Positions 35,086 through 43,343 are shown, counted from the stretch's first letter. The stretch: 64,000 nt of DNA from Deltaproteobacteria bacterium (GCA_016196825.1 JACPWY010000015.1:26993-90992); one strand, 5' to 3'. Program-made: numbers and translations. Notes: generated from the sequence alone by a model not told the origin.

Positions 35086-36111
35086 TTACGACCCGCAGTT
35101 ATAGGAATCGGGCACAATGAGAAGCTTGTAGGATTCGAGAGTTCCTCCGCCCCACACCTGAGCCAAGAGCTTCCAATCACCCAGAGCCCCGAACTCTTTG
35201 AAAGCCGCCGTAAGATCCTGATTGTAGGTGAATGAGCCACCCGCATAGCCCTCCGAGACAACAAGGCTCTTCGTTGCATCCGGTGAGGTGAGTGTAAATC
35301 TGACATACTGGTTCGCATTCAGCTTAGCCCGAAACACCAGCTGCACCTTTCTCACGTTCGGAGTGTTCGAAGCCGCGGGAAATGTGATGGGCAGAGTAAC
35401 CGTTTTGCCCATCTGATCAACGGCGAGGCTCGCGGCCGCATTTTCCACAACAACCGGTGCCCCATTGAATTTTCCGACCGTGAAGTTGGCCTGCCGGCTG
35501 AACGCCACAGTCGCAGACTTCACATCCACCTTCAGACCGAATGAGCTTCCACAAACCGCATTGGGGGCCACCTTCACTTCAATGGGCGAAGTGCTCCGCA
35601 CCGTCGCGCCGGGGACAATGTCATCCCACGCCAGGTATTGTGAGGAGAGCGCAAAGGCGTTTCCGGTTTGGGAAATCGACGTCTCGCCCGAGACACCCGT
35701 CAGCGTCGTATCCTTCACATTCTTGAGATCGATAACGAACTGAGCAAGATCACCCGGCAGAATCACCGGCTTATGGGGCAAAATCGCCTCCCAGCCCATC
35801 TCAAGCGCCGGCATCCGACAATAGACCCGCGCAAAGACCGGACACTCAGTCGGGCACCCAATCGAATTGGGATCATAAGGGGTGCAAAAGCCATTCCGGT
35901 AAGTCCAGCTAAACTCTCCACCCGATTTCTCGCACTGCGCTTGGTACTGACCGGCCACAGTCGCCGCCTTCCCGGCCGCGCTTTTCAACGCAAGCCCTTC
36001 CGACATGCCGCAGGCCCACTGGTAAAAGTTTTGCGACCAATCGTCGCCGGCAAATCCGCCAACACTCATAAAACTCAAACAGAAAAACAATAAGGTGTGC
36101 TTCAGATTCAT
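35086..36111 (-). CDS. exported protein with P-domain-like C-terminus
   Basis: A 341-residue exported protein. The ATG at 36111 follows GGAGGGGATA and starts a signal peptide (MNLKHTLLFFCLSFMSVGGFA). The N-terminal 110 residues hold eight Cys (for example SIGCPTECPVFARVYCRM). The C-terminal 100 residues (VRKVQLVFRAKLNANQYVRF, LTSPDATKSLVVSEG, FGALGDWKLLAQVWGGGTLE) resemble the proprotein-convertase P domain (L.SP.GT and W.L motifs), usually an adjunct of proteases, but no protease domain is present here. It converges with the LamG gene. Confidence 0.75.
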   Translation of the reverse strand: MNLKHTLLFFCLSFMSVGGFAGDDWSQNFYQWACGMSEGLALKSAAGKAATVAGQYQAQCEKSGGEFSWTYRNGFCTPYDPNSIGCPTECPVFARVYCRMPALEMGWEAILPHKPVILPGDLAQFVIDLKNVKDTTLTGVSGETSISQTGNAFALSSQYLAWDDIVPGATVRSTSPIEVKVAPNAVCGSSFGLKVDVKSATVAFSRQANFTVGKFNGAPVVVENAAASLAVDQMGKTVTLPITFPAASNTPNVRKVQLVFRAKLNANQYVRFTLTSPDATKSLVVSEGYAGGSFTYNQDLTAAFKEFGALGDWKLLAQVWGGGTLESYKLLIVPDSYNCGS

Positions 36112-36255
36112 ATCCCCTCCCAATGGTGGGCCGAGCATGACGCTGTCCCGTCGTCCCGTCAATTGACCGATCGTAAGGGTTATCTTTTGTGGTTCAACTT
36201 GCCACAATTCTTAGGGCCGAACCTGGAGCTTGAAAGATCCACGGAAGGAGACTTT

Positions 36256-36426
36256 ATGCGTATCGCCCACAATCAGGCTTTTCTGGCGAGCTTCTCGATC
36301 TTGCTGCTGTCTTGTGCGAAGCAGACTGTCGTAGGCCAGCGTTCGGCGGCTCTCTTTGACAGCGGATTCATTGACGGTGGCAGCTCTAGCTCCACCGCCG
36401 ATTCGGGAGTCATTTTCATATCCTAA
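36256..36426 (+). CDS. short lipoprotein
   Basis: A 56-residue frame; the ATG follows GGAAGGAGACTTT. The N-terminus MRIAHNQAFLASFSILLLSC ends in a good lipobox (LLLSC). The remainder is short and Ser/Gly/Asp-rich (GFIDGGSSSSTADSG). The protein stops where an antisense RCC1-like remnant begins, so it may be a truncated lipoprotein whose original body was lost in a rearrangement. Confidence 0.5.
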   Translation: MRIAHNQAFLASFSILLLSCAKQTVVGQRSAALFDSGFIDGGSSSSTADSGVIFIS

Positions 36427-36567
36427 GAATTCAATATTGCCCCAGCAGTAGCCGTTTCCTTTCTGCGTGTACGCACAGCGTGAAACTCCGTTGAAGATTC
36501 CCACGACAGCAACGCCTGACAGGTCAATGCAACCCACAACTTCTTTCGTTTCGATCAGTGGCTTGGT
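36409..36567 (-). pseudogene. RCC1-repeat remnant
   Basis: On the minus strand the codons read KPLIETKEVVGCIDL, then GVAVVGIFNGVSRCAYTQKG and NGYCWGN. This matches the G-x-x-x-x-C-A-x-T-x-x-G-x-x-x-C-W-G signature of bacterial RCC1 repeats. Only one repeat is left, with no start or signal. The frame continues past it into unrelated sequence. It overlaps the 3' end of the short lipoprotein on the other strand and abuts the toxin-antitoxin promoter. Confidence 0.6.
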
Positions 36568-36582
36568 ATTACTAGCGGGAGA

Positions 36583-36611
36583 TTGACTTAATGTACATAA
36601 TAACGTACATT
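36583..36611 (+). promoter_or_regulatory. toxin-antitoxin promoter with palindromic operator
   Basis: TTGACT (36583-36588) and TACATT (36606-36611) with a 17-base spacer. The sequence between and across them contains the inverted pair AATGTAC and GTACATT (36590-36596, 36605-36611). TGTAC half-sites are typical of Phd/YefM operators, so autoregulation by the antitoxin is likely (family knowledge). Confidence 0.65.
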
Positions 36612-36896
36612 ATGGAGGTGAAGGTGCCAAAGACTAAATCGGCGACGGAGTTGAGAGCGAGTCTATTCGAAACACTTCGAGAAGTTCAGGAGGGGGAGCC
36701 ACAACTTGTCACACATACAAAGGGTTCAGACGGGGTAATTCTGATATCCCAAGCTAAGCTGAACGCCCTCCTGGAAGAGAATGATACCCTTAAGGCGATA
36801 GCTCTAGGCCGTGCTGATGTTGCTGCCGGAAGAACCGTTTCAAACGGGGAGGCCACGATGCGAATTAAGAAGATGCAAGCTAAATGGCAAAAGTAA
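36612..36896 (+). CDS. Phd/YefM-type antitoxin
   Basis: About 94 residues (MEVKVPKTKSATELRASLFETL, then VTHTKGSDGVILISQAKLNALLEEN). The N-terminal half fits the Phd/YefM fold that binds the operator, and the C-terminal helices would wrap the toxin. The ATG at 36612 overlaps the promoter -10 box; GTG at 36624, preceded by GGAGGTGAA, is an equally good start if the transcript begins as predicted. It overlaps the toxin gene by 13 bases. Confidence 0.85.
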   Translation: MEVKVPKTKSATELRASLFETLREVQEGEPQLVTHTKGSDGVILISQAKLNALLEENDTLKAIALGRADVAAGRTVSNGEATMRIKKMQAKWQK

Positions 36897-37174
36897 AAGT
36901 CTACTGGTCAAAGACAGCGCTCAAGGGAGTTGAAGCCATCGGTGACTACATCGCCAAGGCTGATCCAGAAAGAGCGATTGAGTTTGTCAGGCGCCTGCTT
37001 GATTCCACGTCTCACCTTGAAACTTTTCCGATGAGTGGCTCCCTCTGTAGAGAAGATAGGTCTTGTCGCCATGTTGTTGTGACAAGTTACCGAGTGATTT
37101 ACGAAGTTACTGACCGCGGAGTTCAAATCCTTATCGTGCTAAAGCCTGGGCAGAGCCCGATTCGATTCAAGTAG
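36884..37174 (+). CDS. RelE/ParE-superfamily toxin
   Basis: A 96-residue toxin (YWSKTALKGVEAIGDYIAKA, then YRVIYEVTDRGVQILIVLKPG). It has the two N-terminal helices, the central beta sheet and the R-V-I-Y-E-V core of ParE/RelE toxins. ParE members block gyrase and RelE members cut mRNA on the ribosome; the long helical N-terminus leans to ParE. It is co-expressed with the antitoxin, and the ATG lies within the antitoxin 3' end. Confidence 0.85.
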   Translation: MAKVKVYWSKTALKGVEAIGDYIAKADPERAIEFVRRLLDSTSHLETFPMSGSLCREDRSCRHVVVTSYRVIYEVTDRGVQILIVLKPGQSPIRFK

Positions 37175-37213
37175 TCGGGGAGGATTGGACGGGCCGCGAA
37201 ACTATGTGGGGCT

Positions 37214-37332
37214 GGGGAGTTCTGTGGGGAATTGTGGGCGGGTCCTGTCAGCTGCGGGTTTTTGGCTGTCCCTGGGGGCCACCAAAACCCCTCCGCTGCC
37301 ACCCACTCCACAATTCTTCCACAGAACTCCCC
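37214..37332. repeat. family B palindromic element, copy B1
   Basis: Arms of about 30 bases begin GGGGAGTTCTGTGG (37214) and end with its complement (37332). The core reads from GGTCCTGTCAGCTGCGGG through TTTTTGGCTGTCCC and GGGCCACCAAAACCCC to TCCGCTGCCACCC. This core is nearly identical, in opposite orientation, to that of copy B2 at 50285; the arms are unrelated. It lies 39 bases after the toxin stop. Confidence 0.85.
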
Positions 37333-37491
37333 CTACCCACCCAGCTTCCCTTCACCGAACAATGACGCCTCCACCAAGACTGTTCCCAATTTCCAGAGTA
37401 CGCGGCTCCAACGATTTCTTGAATGAGCTTTGGCTGGGCGTTGGGCAAGAGGCCTTCTGATAAGGGACGGGTCATGGCTGGGATGATGGAA
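37333..37491. other. gap between two palindromic elements
   Basis: No credible gene. The stretch contains GGCCTTCTGATAAGGGACGGG, whose GATAAGGGAC also appears in the B2 core, so part of it may be old repeat sequence. Confidence 0.35.
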
Positions 37492-37552
37492 GACTTTTGG
37501 GGGGACCATTTTGGCGTTTCTGCCTTTCGACGAAATGGTCCCCCCAAAAGTC
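37492..37552. repeat. perfect 20-bp inverted repeat, element C
   Basis: GACTTTTGGGGGGACCATTT (37492-37511) and its exact complement (37533-37552) flank a 21-base loop. There is no T-run after it on either strand. It lies 33 bases beyond the stop of the ABC ATPase gene and could act as an mRNA 3'-end hairpin for it. Confidence 0.8.
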
Positions 37553-37584
37553 ATGCATCACCTTACTCACGACCCTTCCCCCTC

Positions 37585-38892
37585 CTAGGAGGCCTCTTGC
37601 CCGACGTCGAGGTAGACCTCCTTCAGGTCATCGTTGTAGCCGAAGTACTCCGCGAAACGCCCCCACCCGATGAGCACACTCATCTGCGCGTCCGCGTTTT
37701 CCTGCGGCAGCCACTCCTGCAGTTTCTCGGTGATGATGGTGGCCGGGAGTCGAAGAGTTTCGCTCTGTTTGAGGAGTTCGGTGATTCGCCTCACGATGTC
37801 GAGGTTGCCGAAGAGTTCGTGCAGAATCTTTTTGCGGGTGTTGATGTCGCCGAGTACGAAGCTCTTTCCGCTTTCCATAAGCACCACGGTCTGCTTCGGC
37901 GAGTCGACGAGTTCGAGAAACTCCGCCGCCTTCACCAAGAAGAGTGTTTGGGCGAATTCTCGCCCGGTGGATCGAGAGAGCTCGAAGATATCGGCAGTGC
38001 CGCCCTTGGCGTGGAGAGCCTCGAGAAAACCGATCATCTCCGACACCTGGACATTGGGGAGCATTTCCATGTGTGTGGTGCTGGCACCGCCGGGGGTGGC
38101 GGTCGTTGGGATTTCGGCGATGTCGGGGATGAGCGTCTCGGTAACGAGCCCGTGGAGCTGGTTCACAATCATTGCGAAGGCTGGTGAACTCGCATCGCGC
38201 GGGTAGGGGAGATCATTTTTGATCTCGTGGCGGATGTGGCCTGGGTTAACTCCCATGATGAGAATCCTCTTGGCCATGACGACGGCCTCCTGGATGTTGT
38301 GGGTCACCAGTAGCATCGATTTCGAGGCCGTTTTCCCGCTCAAAAAAATCTTCACCATCTCTGAGCGGAGCGTATCGGCCGTCAGGACATCCAGGGCACT
38401 GAAGGGCTCATCCAGAAAGATGACTGGTCTATCCATCACGATCGCGCGTGCAATCCCCACGCGTTGTTTCATTCCGCCCGAGAGCTCACGCGGGTAGGCT
38501 TCTTCAAACCCCTCAAGGCCCACGAGGTCGATGGCCTTGAGTGATCGGGCCTTCACCTCGGAGGGACTCAGGCCCATGGGCTTGAGCGCAAGTGCGATGT
38601 TGTCATAAACCGTTTCCCACGGAAAGAGCGCGAAGGATTGAAACACCATCGCCACATTTTCATTGATACCATCGAGTGGGTGGCCTTCGGCAAACACATC
38701 ACCGTCAGTTTGAGCGACGAGCCCTGACATGATCCGAAGGCACGTCGACTTGCCGGATCCCGAGGGGCCGAGCAGCGCCAAGACCTCGCCCTCATTGAGT
38801 GAGATGTCGATTCCCTCAAGGACATTGAGCGTGTTGCCCGATTCAAGGACGAAGCTCTTATCAACGTGTTTCAGTTCGATGAGGGGTGTCAT
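37585..38892 (-). CDS. ABC transporter ATPase with C-terminal regulatory domain
   Basis: A 435-residue ATPase of the nitrate/sulfonate/taurine/bicarbonate (NitT/TauT) group. The ATG at 38892 is chosen because the ABC fold begins there (IELKHVDKSFVLESG). Walker A is GPSGSGKST, the signature LSGGMKQRVGIARA, Walker B VIFLDEPFSALD and the switch VTHN. Residues about 285-435 are a second domain (NVQVSEMIGFLEALHAKGG to FGYNDDLKEVYLDV), known as the AAA-associated C-terminal domain of this group, probably regulatory. The permease gene ends 11 bases upstream of its start. No substrate-binding protein gene is adjacent. Confidence 0.9.
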   Translation of the reverse strand: MTPLIELKHVDKSFVLESGNTLNVLEGIDISLNEGEVLALLGPSGSGKSTCLRIMSGLVAQTDGDVFAEGHPLDGINENVAMVFQSFALFPWETVYDNIALALKPMGLSPSEVKARSLKAIDLVGLEGFEEAYPRELSGGMKQRVGIARAIVMDRPVIFLDEPFSALDVLTADTLRSEMVKIFLSGKTASKSMLLVTHNIQEAVVMAKRILIMGVNPGHIRHEIKNDLPYPRDASSPAFAMIVNQLHGLVTETLIPDIAEIPTTATPGGASTTHMEMLPNVQVSEMIGFLEALHAKGGTADIFELSRSTGREFAQTLFLVKAAEFLELVDSPKQTVVLMESGKSFVLGDINTRKKILHELFGNLDIVRRITELLKQSETLRLPATIITEKLQEWLPQENADAQMSVLIGWGRFAEYFGYNDDLKEVYLDVGQEAS

Positions 38893-38903
38893 AGTCTGTG
38901 CCT

Positions 38904-40640
38904 TTAGAGATCCAATCGAAAACGGTTTTGGGAAAGATGGTAAATCGGGGCCCAAAGGAGGCGGTTCAGCGCGATGACTACCGCCACCATTACGGTGAGG
39001 CTCGCCGCCAGGAGCGGAAAATTGGCTTCGGAGGCCGCCACGCTTATCACAGCACCGAGTCCCGGAGTGGTGAGAACGTTTCCGCGATAGGAAACGTATT
39101 CCGCGACGATGCTCGCGTTCCATGCGCCGCCCGCAGCCGTCACCCATCCGGTGACAAGCGAGGGAAAAACACTCGGAAGGTAAAGTTTCTGCCACCAATC
39201 TCGGCGCGACGCCCCCATTAGTTCCAGGGCATAGCCGAGCTCTTTCGGCACTCGCATAGCGCCGGCCAACACATTAAAGAGGATGTACCACTGCACACCG
39301 AGCAGCATCAGAAGGGCCGCACTGATGCGAAATGGCAGGCCGAGCCCAAGAAAAAGTGTGAGCGCGATGGGGTAAAGCATCGGCGCAGGGAAGGAAGCGA
39401 AAAGCTGAATGATAGGTTGAGCGATGCGCATGCGCTCAGGCGAGGTCCCAATCCAGATGCCGGCTGGCACGGTCCACAGCGATCCGAGTGCAAGGCACGT
39501 GAGTACACGCAGAAGGCTCCACACGGCCCCCCACCCCACCTGGCGCCAGCCCTCCAAAGGGACCGTAAAAAGGACGTGAGTGAGTCGATAGACCGCGAAA
39601 ACCAAAGCGCCGAGCGAGAGCGCGACGAGAAGGTGAGGAAGGAGGCGACTCTCATGGTACCGCCCTCGGTACCGCTCCACGAACTCTTCGATGCGATCGG
39701 CCCAGCGGTGTTTCGCCCCTCCCGTGTTCCGCAGCCTCTTGTGGAGCTCGCGGGTGCGCATGAGGAGGAGCACCCAACGCAGAATGCGCGAAGTCTTCAC
39801 CGCGTGGGTCATGGCCGGTTCTCGCGGCGCAATCCCCGGGGCCGCTTCCAGCCGGTAGGTTTGCACCCAAGCCAAAATGGGTCTCCAAATCAAAAAATCG
39901 AGCAGCAGAATGATCCCAGTCATTGCGATCACTCCGCCGATCATCGCGCCCCGATCGCCGCGGGCGATGGCGGTGGCCATATAGGCTCCTAGGCCGGGCA
40001 GTCGGTATTCTTGGTCACCCAGCGTAAACGCCTCGCACACGCTCAAAAAGAACCAGCCCCCCGACATAGACATGAGACTGTTCCAGGCGAGGTTCATCGC
40101 CGAAAAGGGCAGCTCGAGATGAATGAAGGTATCGAAAAAGTTGAGGCGAATCACCCGAACGGCCTCTTTGTATTCGGTGGGAACGGCCTTGAGCGAAGAA
40201 TAGAAACTGAAGGTCATATTCCAGACCTGGCCCGTGAAGATCATGAGAACACATGCGAGCTCAAGGCCTACCGAGGTTTTGGGGAAGATCGCAATCAGAG
40301 CCAACACGAGCCCTGGGAGAAACCCCAAGACGGGAATGCTCTGGAGCACATCCAAAATGGGAATGATCAGTTTCTCTGCCGTTGGCGACTTGGCGGCCCA
40401 GTAGCCGACGATAAGTGTGAATAGGAGCGAGAGGACGTAGGCAAAGAGTCCTCGCATTGCCGACAAAAGCGAGTAATAGGGAAGAGTCGAAAAGGAAAGA
40501 CTGATCTCAAACGTGGGTCTGAATTCCGCCCGCCACTCGCGGCCGAAGACGACGAGCGAATAGATAATACCGATGAGTAATCCGATGACAACGAAGTCTC
40601 CCAAAGAAGCTCGTCGATTGAGGGTCACTCGGGAAAGCAT
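38904..40640 (-). CDS. ABC permease, two fused transmembrane modules
   Basis: A 578-residue inner-membrane protein in which two BPD-type permease domains are joined in one chain. Module one is at about residues 60-260 with the EAA-like loop EAVRVIRLNFFDTFIHLELP. Module two is at about 370-565 with its EAA-like loop GYALELMGASRRDWWQKLYLPS. A charged cytoplasmic linker (residues 275-345) joins them. Usually two separate chains form the channel. It is partnered with the ATPase just downstream. By family the substrate may be an anion such as nitrate, sulfonate or bicarbonate, but this is not resolved. Confidence 0.9.
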   Translation of the reverse strand: MLSRVTLNRRASLGDFVVIGLLIGIIYSLVVFGREWRAEFRPTFEISLSFSTLPYYSLLSAMRGLFAYVLSLLFTLIVGYWAAKSPTAEKLIIPILDVLQSIPVLGFLPGLVLALIAIFPKTSVGLELACVLMIFTGQVWNMTFSFYSSLKAVPTEYKEAVRVIRLNFFDTFIHLELPFSAMNLAWNSLMSMSGGWFFLSVCEAFTLGDQEYRLPGLGAYMATAIARGDRGAMIGGVIAMTGIILLLDFLIWRPILAWVQTYRLEAAPGIAPREPAMTHAVKTSRILRWVLLLMRTRELHKRLRNTGGAKHRWADRIEEFVERYRGRYHESRLLPHLLVALSLGALVFAVYRLTHVLFTVPLEGWRQVGWGAVWSLLRVLTCLALGSLWTVPAGIWIGTSPERMRIAQPIIQLFASFPAPMLYPIALTLFLGLGLPFRISAALLMLLGVQWYILFNVLAGAMRVPKELGYALELMGASRRDWWQKLYLPSVFPSLVTGWVTAAGGAWNASIVAEYVSYRGNVLTTPGLGAVISVAASEANFPLLAASLTVMVAVVIALNRLLWAPIYHLSQNRFRLDL

Positions 40641-40672
40641 GGGGGTGAAACTCTAACAATTCGAGAGTGAAT

Positions 40673-41434
40673 TCAAGTTGAGGGTGTGATGACCTTAATC
40701 GCCTTGCGGTAACGGCAGTAGTCGCAGTCCTCGGCCATTTTCGGCCAGGTGTTTTTCATCAAGCACTCGCGGGCGTCGAGGAGAGCCCGCTCGATCCAGC
40801 TATCATTTCCTTCATAAGTGAGAATCTTGATGTCGAACTCCAGGCGCCCAAAGAGTCCTTCTTTTGAGGTGTCGCCATTGCAGTACACAAAGACTCCGGT
40901 ATTGGAGACGATGAATCCATTGCGGCGAAAGAGCCATTGGTACATCTCAATCTGGCGTTTGTAGGAAATCTGCCAATCGGCATCGAGAGTCACTGGGCTC
41001 GTTTTCGACGTGGCCTTATAATCCACCAAGATGAGTTCGCCTTGGGGGTTGACCCACACATCATCGATTCCTCCGTGGAGCACAAGGTTGGAGGCTTCAT
41101 GGAGACAACGAATTCCAGCGCGTCTGGCGTCTCGCCACTCTTCGAGCTTTGCATGTTGAAAGGGAATGGCGTCGATGCCACTGGCCACCATCATCGGGTG
41201 CGGCTCGCCCTTGGCGCGATGAGCATCGAACTCCTTCTTGAGAAGAGTGTCGACTGCGTTGTTAAGAGTGAACGGAAATCCTGGCGGTTGACCAATGCCG
41301 AGTCGCCTATCGAGATAGAAACACCGGGCACATTTCAAAAAGAGATCAATTTTCGATCGCGAGAGGGCGAAGGGCTCGGTGGCGGTGGGCGAGAAGCATC
41401 TGCTGTTTCGTCCTGGTGTGTAATAACTCCCCAT
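40673..41434 (-). CDS. PD-(D/E)XK nuclease-family protein
   Basis: A 253-residue protein with the RecB/Cas4-like nuclease fold. GGIDDVWVNPQGELILVDYKAT carries D, then the D-x-K catalytic pair, and QIEMYQWLF is the family Q-x-x-x-Y helix. Cys pairs near the N-terminus (FLKCARCFYLDRR) and C-terminus (EDCDYCRYRK) could bind an iron-sulfur cluster as in Cas4 and AddB. No CRISPR array or recombinase partner lies nearby, so a stand-alone repair or processing role is likely (inference). The ATG at 41434 lacks a clear ribosome site; upstream in-frame starts exist. Confidence 0.82.
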   Translation of the reverse strand: MGSYYTPGRNSRCFSPTATEPFALSRSKIDLFLKCARCFYLDRRLGIGQPPGFPFTLNNAVDTLLKKEFDAHRAKGEPHPMMVASGIDAIPFQHAKLEEWRDARRAGIRCLHEASNLVLHGGIDDVWVNPQGELILVDYKATSKTSPVTLDADWQISYKRQIEMYQWLFRRNGFIVSNTGVFVYCNGDTSKEGLFGRLEFDIKILTYEGNDSWIERALLDARECLMKNTWPKMAEDCDYCRYRKAIKVITPST

Positions 41435-41538
41435 GGCCGGCAAGCTAACATAATGACACGTCGCTCTTCGAACATATTTAGGAGTGAGCCTAAGCAATCG
41501 ATTGGATCGGCCTCAAGAAATCAATCATCTGATCTGCT

Positions 41539-42063
41539 TTAGGGCGTCTTTTTTTGGAGTTCGGTGAGCTTCGCCGCCACCTTCTTCGCGTCCATCACCG
41601 GGTCGACCTGATCGTCGAACGCGCGGATGGTGAGTGTGGGGTCGAGGATGAAGGTCCAGCGCCTGGAGCGGGTTTGATCTTCCATGGCGGCGTCGTATTT
41701 GCGGATGATGTGCATGTCGGGATCGGCAATCAGCGAAAAGATGAGCTTGTGCTCGTCGTGGAATTTCTTCTGCGCTTCGACCGAGTCGGCGCTGATTCCA
41801 TACACCTCGGCGTTCCGGCTTCGGATCGCCTTCACCGAATCGCGGAAGGCGCAGGCCTGCGCCGTGCATCCCGGGGTGCCGGCCTTGGGGTAGAAGAACA
41901 GAACAGTCCACCCCTTCCCTTTTCGGCTCTCAAGAGAAAACGATTCGCCTGATTCAGTCTTGCCGACGAAAACCGGGGCGCTTTCACCAATCTTGGCCGA
42001 GGCCTTGGAAAGATTGGGGGAGAGAAACGCCAAAACTGCGAGGACCCACGTCAAATACTTCAT
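41539..42063 (-). CDS. exported PrxQ/Bcp-type peroxiredoxin
   Basis: A 174-residue peroxiredoxin with a signal peptide (MKYLTWVLAVLAFLSPNLSKASA). The active site is AGTPGCTAQACAFRD, with peroxidatic and resolving Cys spaced as in the Bcp at 7448. The fold core (VLFFYPK, SLIADPD, TFILDPTLTIRAF) is complete. As an exported enzyme it would detoxify peroxide in the periplasm and needs a periplasmic thiol donor not seen here. Start ATG at 42063 after AGGAGGCAG. Confidence 0.92.
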   Translation of the reverse strand: MKYLTWVLAVLAFLSPNLSKASAKIGESAPVFVGKTESGESFSLESRKGKGWTVLFFYPKAGTPGCTAQACAFRDSVKAIRSRNAEVYGISADSVEAQKKFHDEHKLIFSLIADPDMHIIRKYDAAMEDQTRSRRWTFILDPTLTIRAFDDQVDPVMDAKKVAAKLTELQKKTP

Positions 42064-42178
42064 TCTGCCTCCTACAAGAGCGTGACTGAGAGATTATCCG
42101 ATGCAGAGCGAAACGCATGACTCATTGTGCTATCTGGTTTTCTCGAAAAAACGGTTGAGGCTGGGTATAACTAAAGCC

Positions 42179-43213
42179 ATGAAGACAATTCCATGGTTTG
42201 TGGCGCTGATTGTTTTGGGGAGCTTCTCATCAGTGGAGGCGGCGCTGCCGAGCTTCTCCGCCTACTTCTACCGCCTGCCGAAGGCGGAGCGTGACTGCCA
42301 CGTGCAGGCAAAAGCGCTCAAGGATCTCTTTCAAACGATCAGCGAAGTTTCGGTGACTCAAGCCATTTGTCTGAATAGTACGGCGCTGTCGTACGACATC
42401 CAGCTCGTCTACTCCGCCCCCGAGGAGCTTCCCATTGTGGACACCATTCGTCTGCCCGGCGCGCTTCAACCCGACCGATATGCCGACCTTGAAACGTGCC
42501 AGAAGAGTCTGCCAAAGCAGACAGAAATTTTCGAATCAGCCACGGGCCTCAAATCGTTTCTCCATTACTGCAGTCCCCGCTCGTATTTTGAGAGACCGGA
42601 ATGGTCCCCCGGTATCTACGCTCTTGGCAAACCCCAGCGTTTCCCCTTTTCGGGCGGATATCACCTCTACACAGCGTCGTCGTATATGTCGCCGACCGAG
42701 TATCTGACAGGTTTGCGAGCGGCGCTCGCGCGCCATGATGGTGTTTTGGCTGAAGTGATCATCCATCCCAATCTCGCCTGGGACTTTGTTTCGATTCATT
42801 ATTTTGCACCCGAGCCACTGCACTTCGCGCTGTATGTGGTGGGGCGTACCCACGCAGATAAGAAAAGCCCAGCGCAGTGCGAGGCGCAGGCCGAGTACAC
42901 CCGGAAGCTTCTTTCGGGTGTTACTAACGCTCCCTTTTCTTTTTACTGCGGCTACCTGGGGATGACCGGCACCTGGGAGATGAACATGGTGACGGCGGGA
43001 GCTTTATATTTGCGGTGGCGTAACTCGATCGAGAAGTTCCACACGTATGACGAGTGTCTCTTCCACCGAGACTCTCTGGTAAAGACCTATCAGGCGACGG
43101 AGAAGGGAATCCTGGGGGCAATCTGCTCGACTGTTCCCACCACCCAAGACGGTGGGGTCGATCCCGATGCCTATTACCTCATTCTCTTTAAGGACATCGG
43201 TCCGCCCGCTTAG
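42179..43213 (+). CDS. exported protein of unknown function
   Basis: A 344-residue exported protein. ATG 42179 opens a signal peptide (MKTIPWFVALIVLGSFSSVEA). Two halves look alike: each has a Cys-containing segment of the type D/S-x-x-x-CHVQAKAL or AQCEAQAEYTRKLL, then a Cys in a hydrophobic strand (AICLNST, FYCGYLG), suggesting an internal duplication. No family match is known to me. The stop codon lies at the edge of palindromic element A3, which separates it from the convergent queF. Confidence 0.72.
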   Translation: MKTIPWFVALIVLGSFSSVEAALPSFSAYFYRLPKAERDCHVQAKALKDLFQTISEVSVTQAICLNSTALSYDIQLVYSAPEELPIVDTIRLPGALQPDRYADLETCQKSLPKQTEIFESATGLKSFLHYCSPRSYFERPEWSPGIYALGKPQRFPFSGGYHLYTASSYMSPTEYLTGLRAALARHDGVLAEVIIHPNLAWDFVSIHYFAPEPLHFALYVVGRTHADKKSPAQCEAQAEYTRKLLSGVTNAPFSFYCGYLGMTGTWEMNMVTAGALYLRWRNSIEKFHTYDECLFHRDSLVKTYQATEKGILGAICSTVPTTQDGGVDPDAYYLILFKDIGPPA

Positions 43214-43343
43214 AGCCTATCCCAAAACCCCTTCGTAGGGAGGCGCGAGGCAAAATGGTCGGGATCGAGGACGCCGACCGCGGAGGACGAAGAGCCCGGC
43301 CATTTTGGCCGCGTCGAGTAGAAGGGATTTTGGGATAGGCTCT
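43212..43343. repeat. family A palindromic element, copy A3 (short core)
   Basis: The 16-base arm AGAGCCTATCCCAAAA (43212-43227) has its exact complement at 43328-43343, and inner arms continue to AAAATGGTCGGG / CCCGGCCATTTT. The core, read on the minus strand, is CTTCGTCCTCCGCGGTCGGC followed by GTCCTCG, with the inner hairpin of A1, A2 and A4 missing. The stops of the gene at 42179 (TAG) and of queF (TAA) both touch the arms, so the element could serve as a two-way 3'-end structure. Confidence 0.85.

Noticed and set aside
37585..39198. N-terminal extension of the ABC ATPase to 39198
   Set aside because: The extra 102 codons overlap the permease gene and have no ABC-family similarity; ATG 38892 starts the fold.
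40673..41434. PD-(D/E)XK protein as Cas4
   Set aside because: Fold and Cys pairs allow it, but there is no CRISPR array, cas1 or cas2 in the window, so no CRISPR role is claimed.
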